Positions 25,339-33,707 of a stretch of DNA of 64,000 bases are shown one piece after another. The notes below the pieces were generated by a model. The model ran no database searches. It worked only from the letters and a program-made list of their open reading frames with translations, and had not been told where the DNA came from. The position numbers were made by a program, and so were the translations under genes. The stretch is taken from NCBI RefSeq assembly GCF_014212135.1, contig NZ_JACJVQ010000021.1:124001-188000 (forward strand). The letters are read 5' to 3'. Each line of letters begins with the position of its first letter. Within the stretch, counting starts at the first letter, position 1. This DNA is from Cohnella thailandensis (GTDB lineage Bacteria; Bacillota; Bacilli; Paenibacillales; Paenibacillaceae).

Positions 25339-25790
25339 CTCGTCGTCACCACGCTTCCTTGAACGGTCCCCGTCTCCTCGCGCACGTTCTTTACCTCGCA
25401 AGCAAACGTGACCCGCTCTTTCTCCCATTCAAAAGTAAAATGGCCTACCGCAGCGGTCCGAGGATCGGCCAAAAGCGTCTCCGTCGTAATGCGAGCGATC
25501 TCGCTCTGGACCGCCTCCCGTGACAGGTTCAGGCCGATTAAGCCTTCGAACTCTTGCCCGTAGTCCCGCGAATACACCAAGTATTTATACCGCTCCGTTA
25601 GCAGCGCTTTGGCGCACCATTCGAGCCAAGCGTCCGTCCCCTCGACCTCGGCCATTCTGCCGGTCGGGGTTCGAACGAAGTCCCCCGCCAGATAATCGAA
25701 CTTCGGACTCCGCCCGAAGGCGAACTGATCTTCCCGGATCGTCACCGGTTCATCCGCCGTCGCCTCTGCCTCGGGAAATAAATTAGCCAT
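25335..25790 (-). CDS. XkdS-like baseplate protein (DUF2634, gpW/gp25-like)
   Basis: A 151-residue protein of the DUF2634/XkdS type, equivalent to the gpW/gp25 sheath-initiator of contractile tails. The stretch DAWLEWCAKALLTERYKYLVYS and the following YGQEFEGLIG are typical. The ATG at 25790 has GGGAG upstream and overlaps the previous gene's stop by 8 bases. Confidence 0.85.
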   Translation of the reverse strand: MANLFPEAEATADEPVTIREDQFAFGRSPKFDYLAGDFVRTPTGRMAEVEGTDAWLEWCAKALLTERYKYLVYSRDYGQEFEGLIGLNLSREAVQSEIARITTETLLADPRTAAVGHFTFEWEKERVTFACEVKNVREETGTVQGSVVTTR

Positions 25791-26202
25791 CCGCTCCCAC
25801 CACCTTGCACACAACCACCGCGTGGTTGCCGTCGTTGACCGGAATCGCCAGCACCCGATCGCCGGGGCTGAATCCGGCTTTTATCTCCACCCGGACCCCT
25901 TCCACTTCCGCCTCATCGAAATCGAATCGAGTCGGAGCGGAAGTCGAAGCCCCCGCTAGAGGGATCCCGTCTTCTTGCACCGGAGAGGTCATCGTCCCCA
26001 CCCAGGTAAAGGCCGGAACATGCAGCTTCGCCATCCACTCCGCGACTCCGTAGTCCGGAATCTCATGCTTGAACGAATCGAGCTTGAGCCCGCCTGCCGT
26101 GATCGTACCTAGCTCCGCTCCAAGTCCCGATACCGCCTGAGACACGATTCCGTTGAACCTCTGCTCAAGCGACGAGACCAGATTTCGATAAGGATCAGCC
26201 AC
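25783..26202 (-). CDS. XkdR-like protein (DUF2577)
   Basis: A 139-residue DUF2577/XkdR-type protein, an OB-like baseplate hub component. Conserved features include a hydrophobic strand pattern and FSPGDRVLAIPVNDGNHAVV near the end. The start is GTG at 26202 after GGAGGG. It overlaps its neighbours on both sides. Confidence 0.85.
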   Translation of the reverse strand: MADPYRNLVSSLEQRFNGIVSQAVSGLGAELGTITAGGLKLDSFKHEIPDYGVAEWMAKLHVPAFTWVGTMTSPVQEDGIPLAGASTSAPTRFDFDEAEVEGVRVEIKAGFSPGDRVLAIPVNDGNHAVVVCKVVGADG

Positions 26203-27160
26203 ACCAATCCCTCCTAACTTTCGCCTCTCCGGCCAGCTCCAGCTCCATATGACCGGGAGTGCCCAGCCTGTGCTTCACCGATGTCACGAAGAGGTCCAGT
26301 CCATTCAAGCGAACCTTGTCCCCGGCGCGGATCGTGTTGATATCGGGCGCGGTCACGGTGAACGTCTCCTGCATTCCCATCAGCATGTTCTTGGCCGCTT
26401 CCTTCGCTTCGGCGACGGACTCGATTTTGCAGTCCTGGATGACCTTTTGCAGCGTGCCGTATTTCTCCGTCTCGCCTTTGACCAGCGCCAGCACCGGGGA
26501 CAGCTTCTTGTCGCTCCCCGAATTCCCGAGCACCTTCACCTGCGTCACCGCGCCCTCCAGCGTACGAAGCTGAGTGACCTCCTCCAGCGTCTCCAGCTCC
26601 CAGATCGTGGAGTTGCCGCCGATGCGGACAAGCTCCAAGCCGCTTGCGCTCATTCGGGGACGGTACATGTCGCCGCCCTTGTCGGCCGTCTCCCTCAAAT
26701 CTTCCTGCACCATGGAGAAAATGGACTGTCTGCGCTTCACGCTGCGGGCGAGGAGGATCCGGGTGTCCGGAAGCGTTCCGATGGGGATGCTCCAGTCCTT
26801 CGCGTAGGCCCTCAGCCTTTGCGAGGCCGTCTGTCCAGCGGGCAGCAGCCGCTCGTCTTCGGACTTGGCCAGATAGATCGTCCGGTCGTATGCGGTCAGG
26901 CTCAACCGCTTGCTTCCGTTATTCGTGCTGGAGCACTCCCAGACGAGCCCGGGATTCAGCAGGTCCGTCTTCCCCGTCGATCCGTAAGGCGTTCCCGAGA
27001 TTCGAATCGCCTGGCCGGGAGCGACGGTCGGAAGATTGGCCGTAACCGCGAGCTGAAGGCTCGCCCGGCAGGCGATCTCCTCCAGCGATTCTTCGATCGA
27101 GATCTCCTCGACCAGATCGGTGAGATCGTATTTCTCGGCTAGAACTACCTCGTAACTCAC
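26195..27160 (-). CDS. XkdQ-like baseplate hub protein
   Basis: A 321-residue protein of the XkdQ/YqbQ family, related to the gpD/gp27 hub that holds the spike. It shows the gpD-like pattern early (SLQLAVTANLPTVAPGQAIRI, AYDRTIYLAKSEDERLL) and the late GDKVRLNGLDLFVTSVKHRL. The start is GTG at 27160 and overlaps the stop of the LysM gene (GTGA). Confidence 0.9.
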   Translation of the reverse strand: MSYEVVLAEKYDLTDLVEEISIEESLEEIACRASLQLAVTANLPTVAPGQAIRISGTPYGSTGKTDLLNPGLVWECSSTNNGSKRLSLTAYDRTIYLAKSEDERLLPAGQTASQRLRAYAKDWSIPIGTLPDTRILLARSVKRRQSIFSMVQEDLRETADKGGDMYRPRMSASGLELVRIGGNSTIWELETLEEVTQLRTLEGAVTQVKVLGNSGSDKKLSPVLALVKGETEKYGTLQKVIQDCKIESVAEAKEAAKNMLMGMQETFTVTAPDINTIRAGDKVRLNGLDLFVTSVKHRLGTPGHMELELAGEAKVRRDWCG

Positions 27161-27786
27161 GGCATCACCAGCTTCTGCCCGACGACGATTCGGTTCGGAT
27201 CCTTGCCGATGGTCGTCTTGTTCTTTTCATAGATAGCGCTCCACTTCGAACTGCTCCCCAGCTCCCGCTTCGCAATCGCGGACAAAGTGTCGCCCGCGCG
27301 AACGACGTAAACCTTGGGAACCGCCTTCGTGTCCGTCCGAGCAGGGGCAACCGCATCGGCCGCTTCCGAGCCCGCCTTCTTTACCTTCATCTCCCGCCAA
27401 GTGCGGAAGGCGATATCGAAGGAGATGTCGCCAGGCTCGCCGCCCCTAAAGACGGTATTGACCGAAGACACGTAAACAAGGACGTTAACGGCCGTTTCGG
27501 TGATGAGGAGACGAACCGGTTTTTTGGAATTTAGGAGAGTGATCAGCCGCTCGAGCGCCTCTTGGGGATCCGGAATGCCGGCATACCGGCAATAGCTGGG
27601 ATCCTCCTCCATAGGGAAGAACGAGGAGAACGAAATCTCCTTGATTTTCTCCTGCTGCGCCATATCAACCTCGCCCAGGGAGAGGATCTGGAACGTCTCG
27701 TACTGCTTCTCCCGGTTGATCGAGATCTCTTCCGGGTTCACCGGAAATTGAAATTTCTCGGAGCCGTCTATCAAATAAATGTCCAT
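27157..27786 (-). CDS. XkdP-like LysM baseplate protein
   Basis: A 209-residue protein with a C-terminal LysM domain (YVVRAGDTLSAIAKRELGSS, ending in IVVGQKLVMP). It corresponds to XkdP/YqbP, equivalent to gpX/gp53, which joins hub and tube and may contact peptidoglycan. The N-terminal part (FQFPVNPEEISINREKQYET) is typical. ATG at 27786. Confidence 0.9.
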   Translation of the reverse strand: MDIYLIDGSEKFQFPVNPEEISINREKQYETFQILSLGEVDMAQQEKIKEISFSSFFPMEEDPSYCRYAGIPDPQEALERLITLLNSKKPVRLLITETAVNVLVYVSSVNTVFRGGEPGDISFDIAFRTWREMKVKKAGSEAADAVAPARTDTKAVPKVYVVRAGDTLSAIAKRELGSSSKWSAIYEKNKTTIGKDPNRIVVGQKLVMP

Positions 27787-27823
27787 TCGCTTTCACCCGC
27801 TCTCTAATCGTGTTTCATGGGAA

Positions 27824-29269
27824 TTAGGCGCGGTTCTCGATGCTTTGGCGGATCGAGACCGCGAGCTGGGCTCCGATCTGAGCGGAGATGGCGTCGTAAT
27901 CGATTTTTTGGTTTTGCTGGATGCTGAGCTGAACCGCTCCGTTCATGATGCTTACGTTGGTTGGGGCGGGAGCCGGAGGCTGCTGCGCACTCTTGATTCC
28001 CATAGTTGTCCGCGAGTAGATCGTGCTTGCTGCCGCTCCCGCCACCATGCCAGTCCCTATGACCGGACCAATGCCCCCCTCCCGCCGAGCGGAAGTGGTC
28101 TCGGACGGTTCGGGAATCGCCTCCGGCGCTTTTTTCTTTTTATTCTTGTTTCCGAAGGGCCATAGTTTTTTGATTTTGTTAATATTGGCGCCGATTTTCT
28201 CTCCAACCCAATCGCCTGCCATCCCTCCAGCCCATGTACCGATCGCCGTTCCAACGCCCGGCAAGATCATGGTTCCTAAAGCTCCCAAAGCGGTCGCGCC
28301 GACCGTCCCTCCAACCGCTTTGCCGATGGCCGCATTGCGTTCGTTACCTGGTTTCGCGGCCGCGATGTTGGCAACGTCAGATGCGATGGCTAGAGGTCTA
28401 AGGACCTTGCTGCTTGATTTGAGGATCTGTTTGGCACCGGGAACGCTAGGCAGTCCCATATTTGCAAATCCCATGTTGGCGAATCCGTTTGAAGAACCAT
28501 TATTATTAAAATTTTTAGAGAATCCTCGCAAACCTGATGGCCATTTGGATTGAGCAGGGAGACTCTTTGACTTATTAGACGAACTCAATGGTTGCAGAGA
28601 GAACTTCTTTGTTGTTGGTTCTGGTTGGGCAAGAGGTTTAGAAGGAGTAGACGGTTTAGATTGAATAGGAAGCTTAGAGGATGTTCGCACATCAGGACTC
28701 TCGGTCTTTACTGGGGATGAGCTCAACTTTCCTAGAGCTGAACCAATCCACGTTTTTCCTTTCTTCTTTCCAGCTTCACCTTCTGAAAAGGTATTTGATA
28801 AGACTCCACCTAGAAACCCAGATAGCGTATCTTTCAAAATATCATTCAGATCACCGCTTACTCCCTTGTCCTCGCCAGCCCCACCCTCAACCTTAACGTT
28901 AACCGTAATTCCGTCCATCGAGGATTTTGCTTTGTCGGCAATCTTGCTAGCGTCAAAAGCTTCTAGGAATGAGTTCAGAAACACGCCGCCAGCAACTGTT
29001 CCCGCAGCCGCAAAAGCCCCTTGATAAGACGCAGGCACGACTCTAACAGAGATCCCCCATTGCTTCTGGGCATATTCGGCGAGCCGCGAGAAGATTTGGC
29101 TTAACGGTCCCGAGGCCAAATCCATCAGTCGGACCATTGGAGACACTTGAATCCGGCTCAGTATTTCCGAACGTTTTCGAACTTGTTCCAAAAATTTACC
29201 CGTCGTCTGAAAAACCTTCCCGGCTCTGTCCACACCATTCCCGTCAATAACAATCTGCTCCGAAGCCAT
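27824..29269 (-). CDS. Tail tape measure protein, short
   Basis: A 481-residue tape measure in the XkdO position. The N-terminal 120 residues are helical (AGKVFQTTGKFLEQVRKRSE). Residues about 190-290 are a low-complexity Ser/Pro/Lys-rich linker encoded in A/T-richer DNA. A Gly-rich hydrophobic stretch at about 325-370 (VGGTVGATALGALGTMILPG) could insert in the target membrane. It is much shorter than PBSX XkdO (over 1,300 residues), implying a short tail. The ATG at 29269 lies 6 bases after AAGGAGGG; an ATG at 29275 is too close to the site. Confidence 0.85.
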   Translation of the reverse strand: MASEQIVIDGNGVDRAGKVFQTTGKFLEQVRKRSEILSRIQVSPMVRLMDLASGPLSQIFSRLAEYAQKQWGISVRVVPASYQGAFAAAGTVAGGVFLNSFLEAFDASKIADKAKSSMDGITVNVKVEGGAGEDKGVSGDLNDILKDTLSGFLGGVLSNTFSEGEAGKKKGKTWIGSALGKLSSSPVKTESPDVRTSSKLPIQSKPSTPSKPLAQPEPTTKKFSLQPLSSSNKSKSLPAQSKWPSGLRGFSKNFNNNGSSNGFANMGFANMGLPSVPGAKQILKSSSKVLRPLAIASDVANIAAAKPGNERNAAIGKAVGGTVGATALGALGTMILPGVGTAIGTWAGGMAGDWVGEKIGANINKIKKLWPFGNKNKKKKAPEAIPEPSETTSARREGGIGPVIGTGMVAGAAASTIYSRTTMGIKSAQQPPAPAPTNVSIMNGAVQLSIQQNQKIDYDAISAQIGAQLAVSIRQSIENRA

Positions 29270-29284
29270 ATCCATCCCTCCTTT

Positions 29285-29449
29285 CTAGCCGGAGCCGGCC
29301 GCCTGGGAGGCGGCCTCCAGTTCGAGTTCCATGCTCGCCATCAAGAACAGCTGCTCGCCGCGCGGCAGCTGCCAGAACTGACCGGGGCGCAGGTGATGGC
29401 GGACCCAGATGGCATGAAGCATGCCGGCCTTCGCCCCGGTTCGGATCAG
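29285..29449 (-). CDS. Frameshift extension of the tail assembly chaperone (G-T type)
   Basis: A 54-codon frame without its own start, open from the slippery site to TAG at 29285. Its product begins LIRTGAKAGMLHAIWVRHHL and ends in ELELEAASQAAGSG. Translating ribosomes that slip -1 at A AAA AAC (29455-29449) at the end of the chaperone gene would enter this frame and give a fusion of about 190 residues, as with lambda gpG/gpGT. It ends 16 bases before the tape measure start. Confidence 0.8.
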   Translation of the reverse strand: MIRTGAKAGMLHAIWVRHHLRPGQFWQLPRGEQLFLMASMELELEAASQAAGSG

Positions 29450-29856
29450 TTTTTTACGTCTTCGAGCTCCGTGTTGAAGCCGGACAGGTCAAGCACTACG
29501 TCACCCAGGGCCGACAGCTCCCCGGCGAGAAGGATGCGCTTGATGACCTCCTCGGCGCCGCTGGCCGAGAACTTCGCGAGCAGCTTCGAGTCTCCCCAGT
29601 TCGGGGAGACGGTGGAGGCCGCGATCAGCGAGACGTTGAACAGCTCCTCGTCGAGCCGCTCGATCGTCTGGCCGCGCTTCTCCTTGCGCTCCGTGCAGCG
29701 CTCGCGAATGCTGAACACCTGCTTGCCCGTCAAACCGCGCAGGCGCACCGGGATGCCAAGGCGCTCCAGCAGAACGGCCTTCTCCGGCACGGTGTCCGCG
29801 GCGAGCAGCCGCTCGAGAACCTGATCTTCGGTCAACGCTTCGAATTCCAATGCCAT
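29446..29856 (-). CDS. Tail assembly chaperone (XkdN-like)
   Basis: A 136-residue acidic helical protein between tail tube and tape measure, the position of XkdN and of lambda gpG. These chaperones coat the tape measure during tube assembly and are not in the finished tail. The last sense codons are GTA AAA AAC followed directly by TGA, which puts the heptamer A AAA AAC in the zero frame right at the stop. A -1 slip there adds 54 residues. The ATG at 29856 follows GGAGG. Confidence 0.85.
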   Translation of the reverse strand: MALEFEALTEDQVLERLLAADTVPEKAVLLERLGIPVRLRGLTGKQVFSIRERCTERKEKRGQTIERLDEELFNVSLIAASTVSPNWGDSKLLAKFSASGAEEVIKRILLAGELSALGDVVLDLSGFNTELEDVKN

Positions 29857-29876
29857 TGCCAGTCCTCCTCGCAGAA

Positions 29877-30284
29877 TCAGTTAGCCGTAATCGGGTCGAG
29901 CAGCTCGTAGCCCTCGAAAGTGAAGGCCGTCTCCTCCGCCACTTCCTCGCCCGCCGTCCAGTTGGCGAGCTGGATCTTGTCCGCCACGCAATTGATCAGG
30001 CGGATGCGCTCGAAGCCGTAGGACTCCGGATCGCTGAGCTTGTTGATGACGTCGAACTTCGCGAAGCCGCGCCTCACCATGTCGCTCGTCACCTTGTAGC
30101 CGCTCATCGTACCGGTCCCTTTTTTGGCCCCGAGCTTATGGACGGTCCACTCCGCGCCCGCCAGCTTCAGCTCGCGCTTCTCCACCTCGACGGAAGCCTC
30201 CAGGTGGTTGATGTTCGTCTGCCAGACGCCGTCGATAAACACTTGCCCGTACGTGCCAAGAATCGCTCTAGTCGGATCCATCAT
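29877..30284 (-). CDS. Tail tube protein (XkdM-like)
   Basis: A 135-residue tail tube (core) protein of the XkdM family. Its start (RAILGTYGQVFIDGVWQTNI) and central GTGTMSGYKVTSDMVRRGFA are characteristic. It polymerises as the inner tube that is driven into the target cell when the sheath contracts. ATG at 30284 with GGGGGA upstream. Confidence 0.93.
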   Translation of the reverse strand: MMDPTRAILGTYGQVFIDGVWQTNINHLEASVEVEKRELKLAGAEWTVHKLGAKKGTGTMSGYKVTSDMVRRGFAKFDVINKLSDPESYGFERIRLINCVADKIQLANWTAGEEVAEETAFTFEGYELLDPITAN

Positions 30285-30299
30285 GTTCCGTTATCCCCC

Positions 30300-31748
30300 T
30301 TATTGCACGGTGAACGTGCCGAAAATTTGCTCTACCACGTCGGTCAGCCGCGCTTCCCATTTCAAGAAGACCTGATCCGCCTCGGCGACGATGCTCTTGT
30401 CCTCATACACGTTGTAGCCGGTCGCTTCGATAACGCCGGACTGAGCCAAAGACTGCAAGTATTGCTTGCACGCGCCGATCAGCGCCAGACGTCCTTCCTC
30501 CGTGTTGTTGACCTTGCCGATGTAGCTGTCCTCCGCCGTACGTTGCAGGTCGGAATTGATCGTGTCGAGCACTCGGATCGTGCGGATTTTTTTCCACGCC
30601 GCGTTCTGGCCTTGACCCGGAGATACCAGGCTGTTTACGCCGCGAAGCGCCTTCACCTGACGACCGTCATGCACGAGGAGGAAAACGCCGCCGCGAACCG
30701 CCTGCTCCTGCTCGCTGCGGGTCCAGCGGCGCGACACGTCGGCAAAAGGAGCGGATGCGTACGTCGTGGATTCGCTTAAGGATTGACCGGCGATTCGGCC
30801 TGCGACGTAGGCGGAGAGCTGAGCCGAGCTGTACACGACGTCGCCTTCCTTCGCTCCGACGCCGACGTTGACGATGCCTTCGCAATTGAAGGTCGCGCTG
30901 CGCGCCGTTGCCTTCGCTACCGCGTCCGCCGCCTGATCGTCGCTCGTAGAGCCGCCAAGAACGGCGATCACTCCGAGTCCTTCCGAACGAATGCGGGTTA
31001 CCCAAGACAGGACGCTCGATTGAAGAGCCGGGTCCGTGACACCGTCGAGCGCGAATGCGTTGAAAGACTGCGTCTCGAACGCTTCGAACGCGGCTAAATA
31101 ATCCGCATTGTCGATGCCGTTAATGCCGGAGGCGCCCCCCGTCATCGCGGACCCGATGATGTCGGCCAGCACTCCGTTACCCTCGCTCAGCTTCTCGGCG
31201 ACGATCCACTTGTTGGCGGAATCCCCGTTGATAGAGTCGACGGCCTCTTGAATCGAACCTCCCGCGAACGTAAAGGTGCGCAGCAGCGTCGCTCCTTCAT
31301 AGAGCTTGAGATCCTTCTTGCTCGAATCCGCCGCATTGGTTTGAACGGTCGCCTTGAACTCATTGCCTCGTTCGCCCGTATACCGGGCAGTCAGCTTCAG
31401 CACGTTTACCGGCGTCTCCGTCGTATCCTTAAGCGCTACGGAAGCAGCCGCATCGGTACCGTCCGACAGGCGATAGGCCAAGACTTTGTTCGCTCCGCCC
31501 AGCAGGGCGAGACGCAAGGTCGAATAAGCCGTCGCGCCTCCTTCGGAGACAGCCGAGAAAGTCTCGATTGCCTCATTCTCGCTCGCAATCTCGGTAATAT
31601 CCCGAGTCGGCCCCCAATGCGCCCGGATCGGGACGGCGACGACGCCTCTTGTCCCCGGTTGAATCGCCGCCGCGGCAGCCGCCTTAAAAGCCATGTAAAA
31701 GCCGGGCAGTACCGGCATGTCCGTCGTGCTCCAATTTCCTCCAGCCAT
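30300..31748 (-). CDS. Contractile tail sheath protein (XkdK-like)
   Basis: A 482-residue sheath protein. The start (PGFYMAFKAAAAAAIQPGTRGVVAVPI) and the C-terminal block (ALRGVNSLVSPGQGQNAAWK, KIRTIRVLDTINSDLQRTAE, YIGKVNNTEEGR) match XkdK-type sheaths of PBSX and related phages and R-type tailocins. Its presence proves a contractile tail. ATG at 31748 after AAGGTGAG. Confidence 0.96.
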   Translation of the reverse strand: MAGGNWSTTDMPVLPGFYMAFKAAAAAAIQPGTRGVVAVPIRAHWGPTRDITEIASENEAIETFSAVSEGGATAYSTLRLALLGGANKVLAYRLSDGTDAAASVALKDTTETPVNVLKLTARYTGERGNEFKATVQTNAADSSKKDLKLYEGATLLRTFTFAGGSIQEAVDSINGDSANKWIVAEKLSEGNGVLADIIGSAMTGGASGINGIDNADYLAAFEAFETQSFNAFALDGVTDPALQSSVLSWVTRIRSEGLGVIAVLGGSTSDDQAADAVAKATARSATFNCEGIVNVGVGAKEGDVVYSSAQLSAYVAGRIAGQSLSESTTYASAPFADVSRRWTRSEQEQAVRGGVFLLVHDGRQVKALRGVNSLVSPGQGQNAAWKKIRTIRVLDTINSDLQRTAEDSYIGKVNNTEEGRLALIGACKQYLQSLAQSGVIEATGYNVYEDKSIVAEADQVFLKWEARLTDVVEQIFGTFTVQ

Positions 31749-31752
31749 CGTA

Positions 31753-31968
31753 TCAGCTCACCTTTCTGTTCATGAATTGATGAATGAGATCTTGCGCTTC
31801 TTCCAACGAGAGCGACTTGCGACCGTCCCCCAAGCCGGACAGAGCTCCTGCCGCCGCATCCGAAGACACCGCGAACAGCTCCCTCGATTGCCGGATGAGC
31901 TCATTGGCCTCATAAAGTATCTTTTCGATGTCGGCCCTTGCTCCGGCTGCTTTCTTCTTGCCAGCCAT
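31753..31968 (-). CDS. Small protein upstream of sheath gene (71 aa)
   Basis: A 71-residue basic-then-acidic helical protein (MAGKKKAAGARADIEKILYE...). It sits 4 bases before the sheath gene, where PBSX-like clusters often carry a short conserved gene of unknown role. The ATG at 31968 follows GAGGTGAAGGG; a GTG at 31977 is an alternative. Confidence 0.65.
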   Translation of the reverse strand: MAGKKKAAGARADIEKILYEANELIRQSRELFAVSSDAAAGALSGLGDGRKSLSLEEAQDLIHQFMNRKVS

Positions 31969-31978
31969 TCCCTTCACC

Positions 31979-32836
31979 TCAATGCGCGATAGATTGATAG
32001 CGGACTTCCCTCATGAGAGGCGCGTCCTCCGAGGAGCTCCCGTCGCTTCGAACCGAACGCCGGGACAGCGTCACGGACAGTTGGCCCGATCGCAGAGCAT
32101 CGGCTTCCATCATGGCCGCGCACTCCTGAACGGCGACGAACTGCTTCGCCTCCGCATTCAGCTCGATTTTTCCGCTTCGCTTCAGCTCTTCCGCAATCCG
32201 AACGACCGCTTCCGCTTGCTCGTTCGGAGTTCGTCCGAGCACGTGACCCGTCACTTGCTTGCGAGTCTTCACGGCTGCGGCGTTCCCGTCCGATGTCTCC
32301 AGCCCGACGATTCTCCATAGAATGGCGGGTGCCAGATAGCCTGGCGGCCACCTCTCGCCGTAGACCGACCACGCGGCTCCGAGCAGAGACTTCGTCCAAT
32401 CGATCAGCGCCTCGGTCCAGGCATCTCTCGGCACCGTCTCCGCCCGTTCCGCTGCCTCGACGGCCGCGACGGAGAAGCGAAGCCCCCTCGTCAGCGCTTG
32501 CCGCTCTTCGTCCGGGAAGTCGGAACCGGCCGTACCCGCGTATTTGCAGGTGAATACTTCGCCCGTGGAAGAATCCGTCAGCGTTTGGCCGTCAAGCGAT
32601 TGAATGACCGCTTGTCCGAGCCGGTCAACCGCCTCGAAGCCCGCGGCTTCCGCTTCGTAAGGCCATACCTCGTAGAAGCGGTTAAAGCCCGTCCAATCGT
32701 TGACGGAAGCTTCCTCTCCCTGTACGAGAACGAGATAAGGCTTGTCCGCCGTCAAGCCGTCCTCATGGGATTCGAGCACGCGCCCCGCGATCTCGGGAAT
32801 ATCGGCGATGAGACGCTGTCGGATTCCGTTACGCAT
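31979..32836 (-). CDS. Tail completion/terminator-like protein, two-part
   Basis: About 285 residues. The first 125 (RLIADIPEIAGRVLESHEDG then KPYLVLVQGEEA and EVWPYEAEAAGFEAV) have the pattern of tail terminator proteins that cap the tube. The second part (about 140-280; WPPGYLAPAILWRIVGLE, VTGHVLGRTPNEQAEAVVRI) looks like a separate phage module. Homologues in PBSX-type clusters are usually two smaller genes, so this may be a fusion. The start is uncertain: ATG at 32836 is chosen because it overlaps the stop of a 10-codon leader with a strong ribosome site; ATG at 32848 is too close to its own purine tract. Confidence 0.6.
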   Translation of the reverse strand: MRNGIRQRLIADIPEIAGRVLESHEDGLTADKPYLVLVQGEEASVNDWTGFNRFYEVWPYEAEAAGFEAVDRLGQAVIQSLDGQTLTDSSTGEVFTCKYAGTAGSDFPDEERQALTRGLRFSVAAVEAAERAETVPRDAWTEALIDWTKSLLGAAWSVYGERWPPGYLAPAILWRIVGLETSDGNAAAVKTRKQVTGHVLGRTPNEQAEAVVRIAEELKRSGKIELNAEAKQFVAVQECAAMMEADALRSGQLSVTLSRRSVRSDGSSSEDAPLMREVRYQSIAH

Positions 32837-32861
32837 CGGCCGCCACATCCTTCTGCTTCAT
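32829..32861 (-). CDS. Possible 10-codon leader peptide
   Basis: ATG at 32861 follows GGGAGGG by 9 bases and encodes MKQKDVAADA before TAA at 32831-32829. The stop overlaps the ATG of the tail completion gene (ATGCGTAA arrangement), which suggests translational coupling. The peptide itself may have no function. Confidence 0.35.
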   Translation of the reverse strand: MKQKDVAADA

Positions 32862-32944
32862 GTTCGCTTGCCCTCCCGTATCGATTATGCGATCGGGCCG
32901 TTACGACCCTCTCATCCATAAGTGGCAATCGTACGACAAGCTCC

Positions 32945-33529
32945 TCATCCTACGAGATCGACCGGCTTGCCGATATTCATCGCGATCTTGCGCTGAGCCC
33001 GGGTCGTATAGGTGCCCGCGCTCGATTTGCTGATGTGAAGCAGTTCGGCTATCTCGGACAGCGAGCAGCCTTGCCCATGAGCGAGCGAATAGCAGTCGCG
33101 TTCCCTCTCCGTCAACCCCCTCATTGCCGCGTCCAATCGGTTAGACCGCCCTTCTTCTTCCCTCTCCGGCTCCTCGAATCCGTAGACATCCGTACTCCCT
33201 CTTACCGGAAGAAGCGCCGGATCGGTCGGAATTTCTCTCTGATAGGAAGCCAGACGCTCCGCTCCGCGGCGGTTGCCCGGCCTTCTGCCCGTCTCCAACC
33301 ATTCGATGACATAAGAGCAGCTCGAGATCATCTCGACGATCAGCTTGCGGTCGTTCTCTAGCGTAAGCACCGCCTCCATCTGCTCCACCGTCCGCACCGG
33401 CTCGATTCTCTTTATCCGGCGAGTCAGCCGATCGGCGGCGAGCAGCAGCCCCCGTCGAGTCTCCCTATAATTCTCTAAAGTCGCTCCGCCCAGATCGGTT
33501 TTTCTCACCAGCTTCGGTTGAAAACTCAT
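32945..33529 (-). CDS. Xpf-like sigma-factor-type activator of tail genes
   Basis: A 194-residue protein whose C-terminal 75 residues form a sigma-70 region-4 type helix-turn-helix (MRGLTERERDCYSLAHGQGC then SLSEIAELLHISKSSAGTYT and RAQRKIA). The N-terminal half is helical and Arg-rich without region 2. This matches PBSX Xpf, the positive control factor for late transcription. It is the first gene on the leftward side of the regulatory region and is therefore the likely switch for the tail operon. ATG at 33529. Confidence 0.8.
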   Translation of the reverse strand: MSFQPKLVRKTDLGGATLENYRETRRGLLLAADRLTRRIKRIEPVRTVEQMEAVLTLENDRKLIVEMISSCSYVIEWLETGRRPGNRRGAERLASYQREIPTDPALLPVRGSTDVYGFEEPEREEEGRSNRLDAAMRGLTERERDCYSLAHGQGCSLSEIAELLHISKSSAGTYTTRAQRKIAMNIGKPVDLVG

Positions 33530-33561
33530 TTTTCCACGCTCCCTCTTAAGAAGATTATTTG

Positions 33562-33580
33562 TTTTGCCAATTTGGCAAAA
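33562..33580. promoter_or_regulatory. Operator O1 (near-perfect 19-bp palindrome)
   Basis: TTTTGCCAATTTGGCAAAA is a perfect inverted repeat with a 3-base centre. It lies 33 bases before the activator start codon, in the position of its promoter, and shares its arms with two further sites near the repressor gene. Confidence 0.75.
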
Positions 33581-33655
33581 TCACTTCAAAACAACAGTCA
33601 CAAATCTTCCATGCGTCTATGTGATTTGGCAAATTCTGAATCTGAGAGAATCATA

Positions 33656-33674
33656 TATTACCGTTACGGCAAAA
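33656..33674. promoter_or_regulatory. Operator O2
   Basis: TATTACCGTTACGGCAAAA matches the O1 pattern TTTTRCCRNNNYGGCAAAA at 18 of 19 defined or degenerate positions. It lies midway in the divergent regulatory region. A half-site TTTGGCAAA also occurs at 33625-33633. Confidence 0.6.
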
Positions 33675-33707
33675 GTCAACCCAGTTTCAACCAAAATTAT
33701 TTCATGG

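Noticed and set aside
23683-25362. 559-codon rightward frame across baseplate and fibre genes
   Set aside because: Spans three supported leftward genes; Arg-rich composition typical of a shadow frame.
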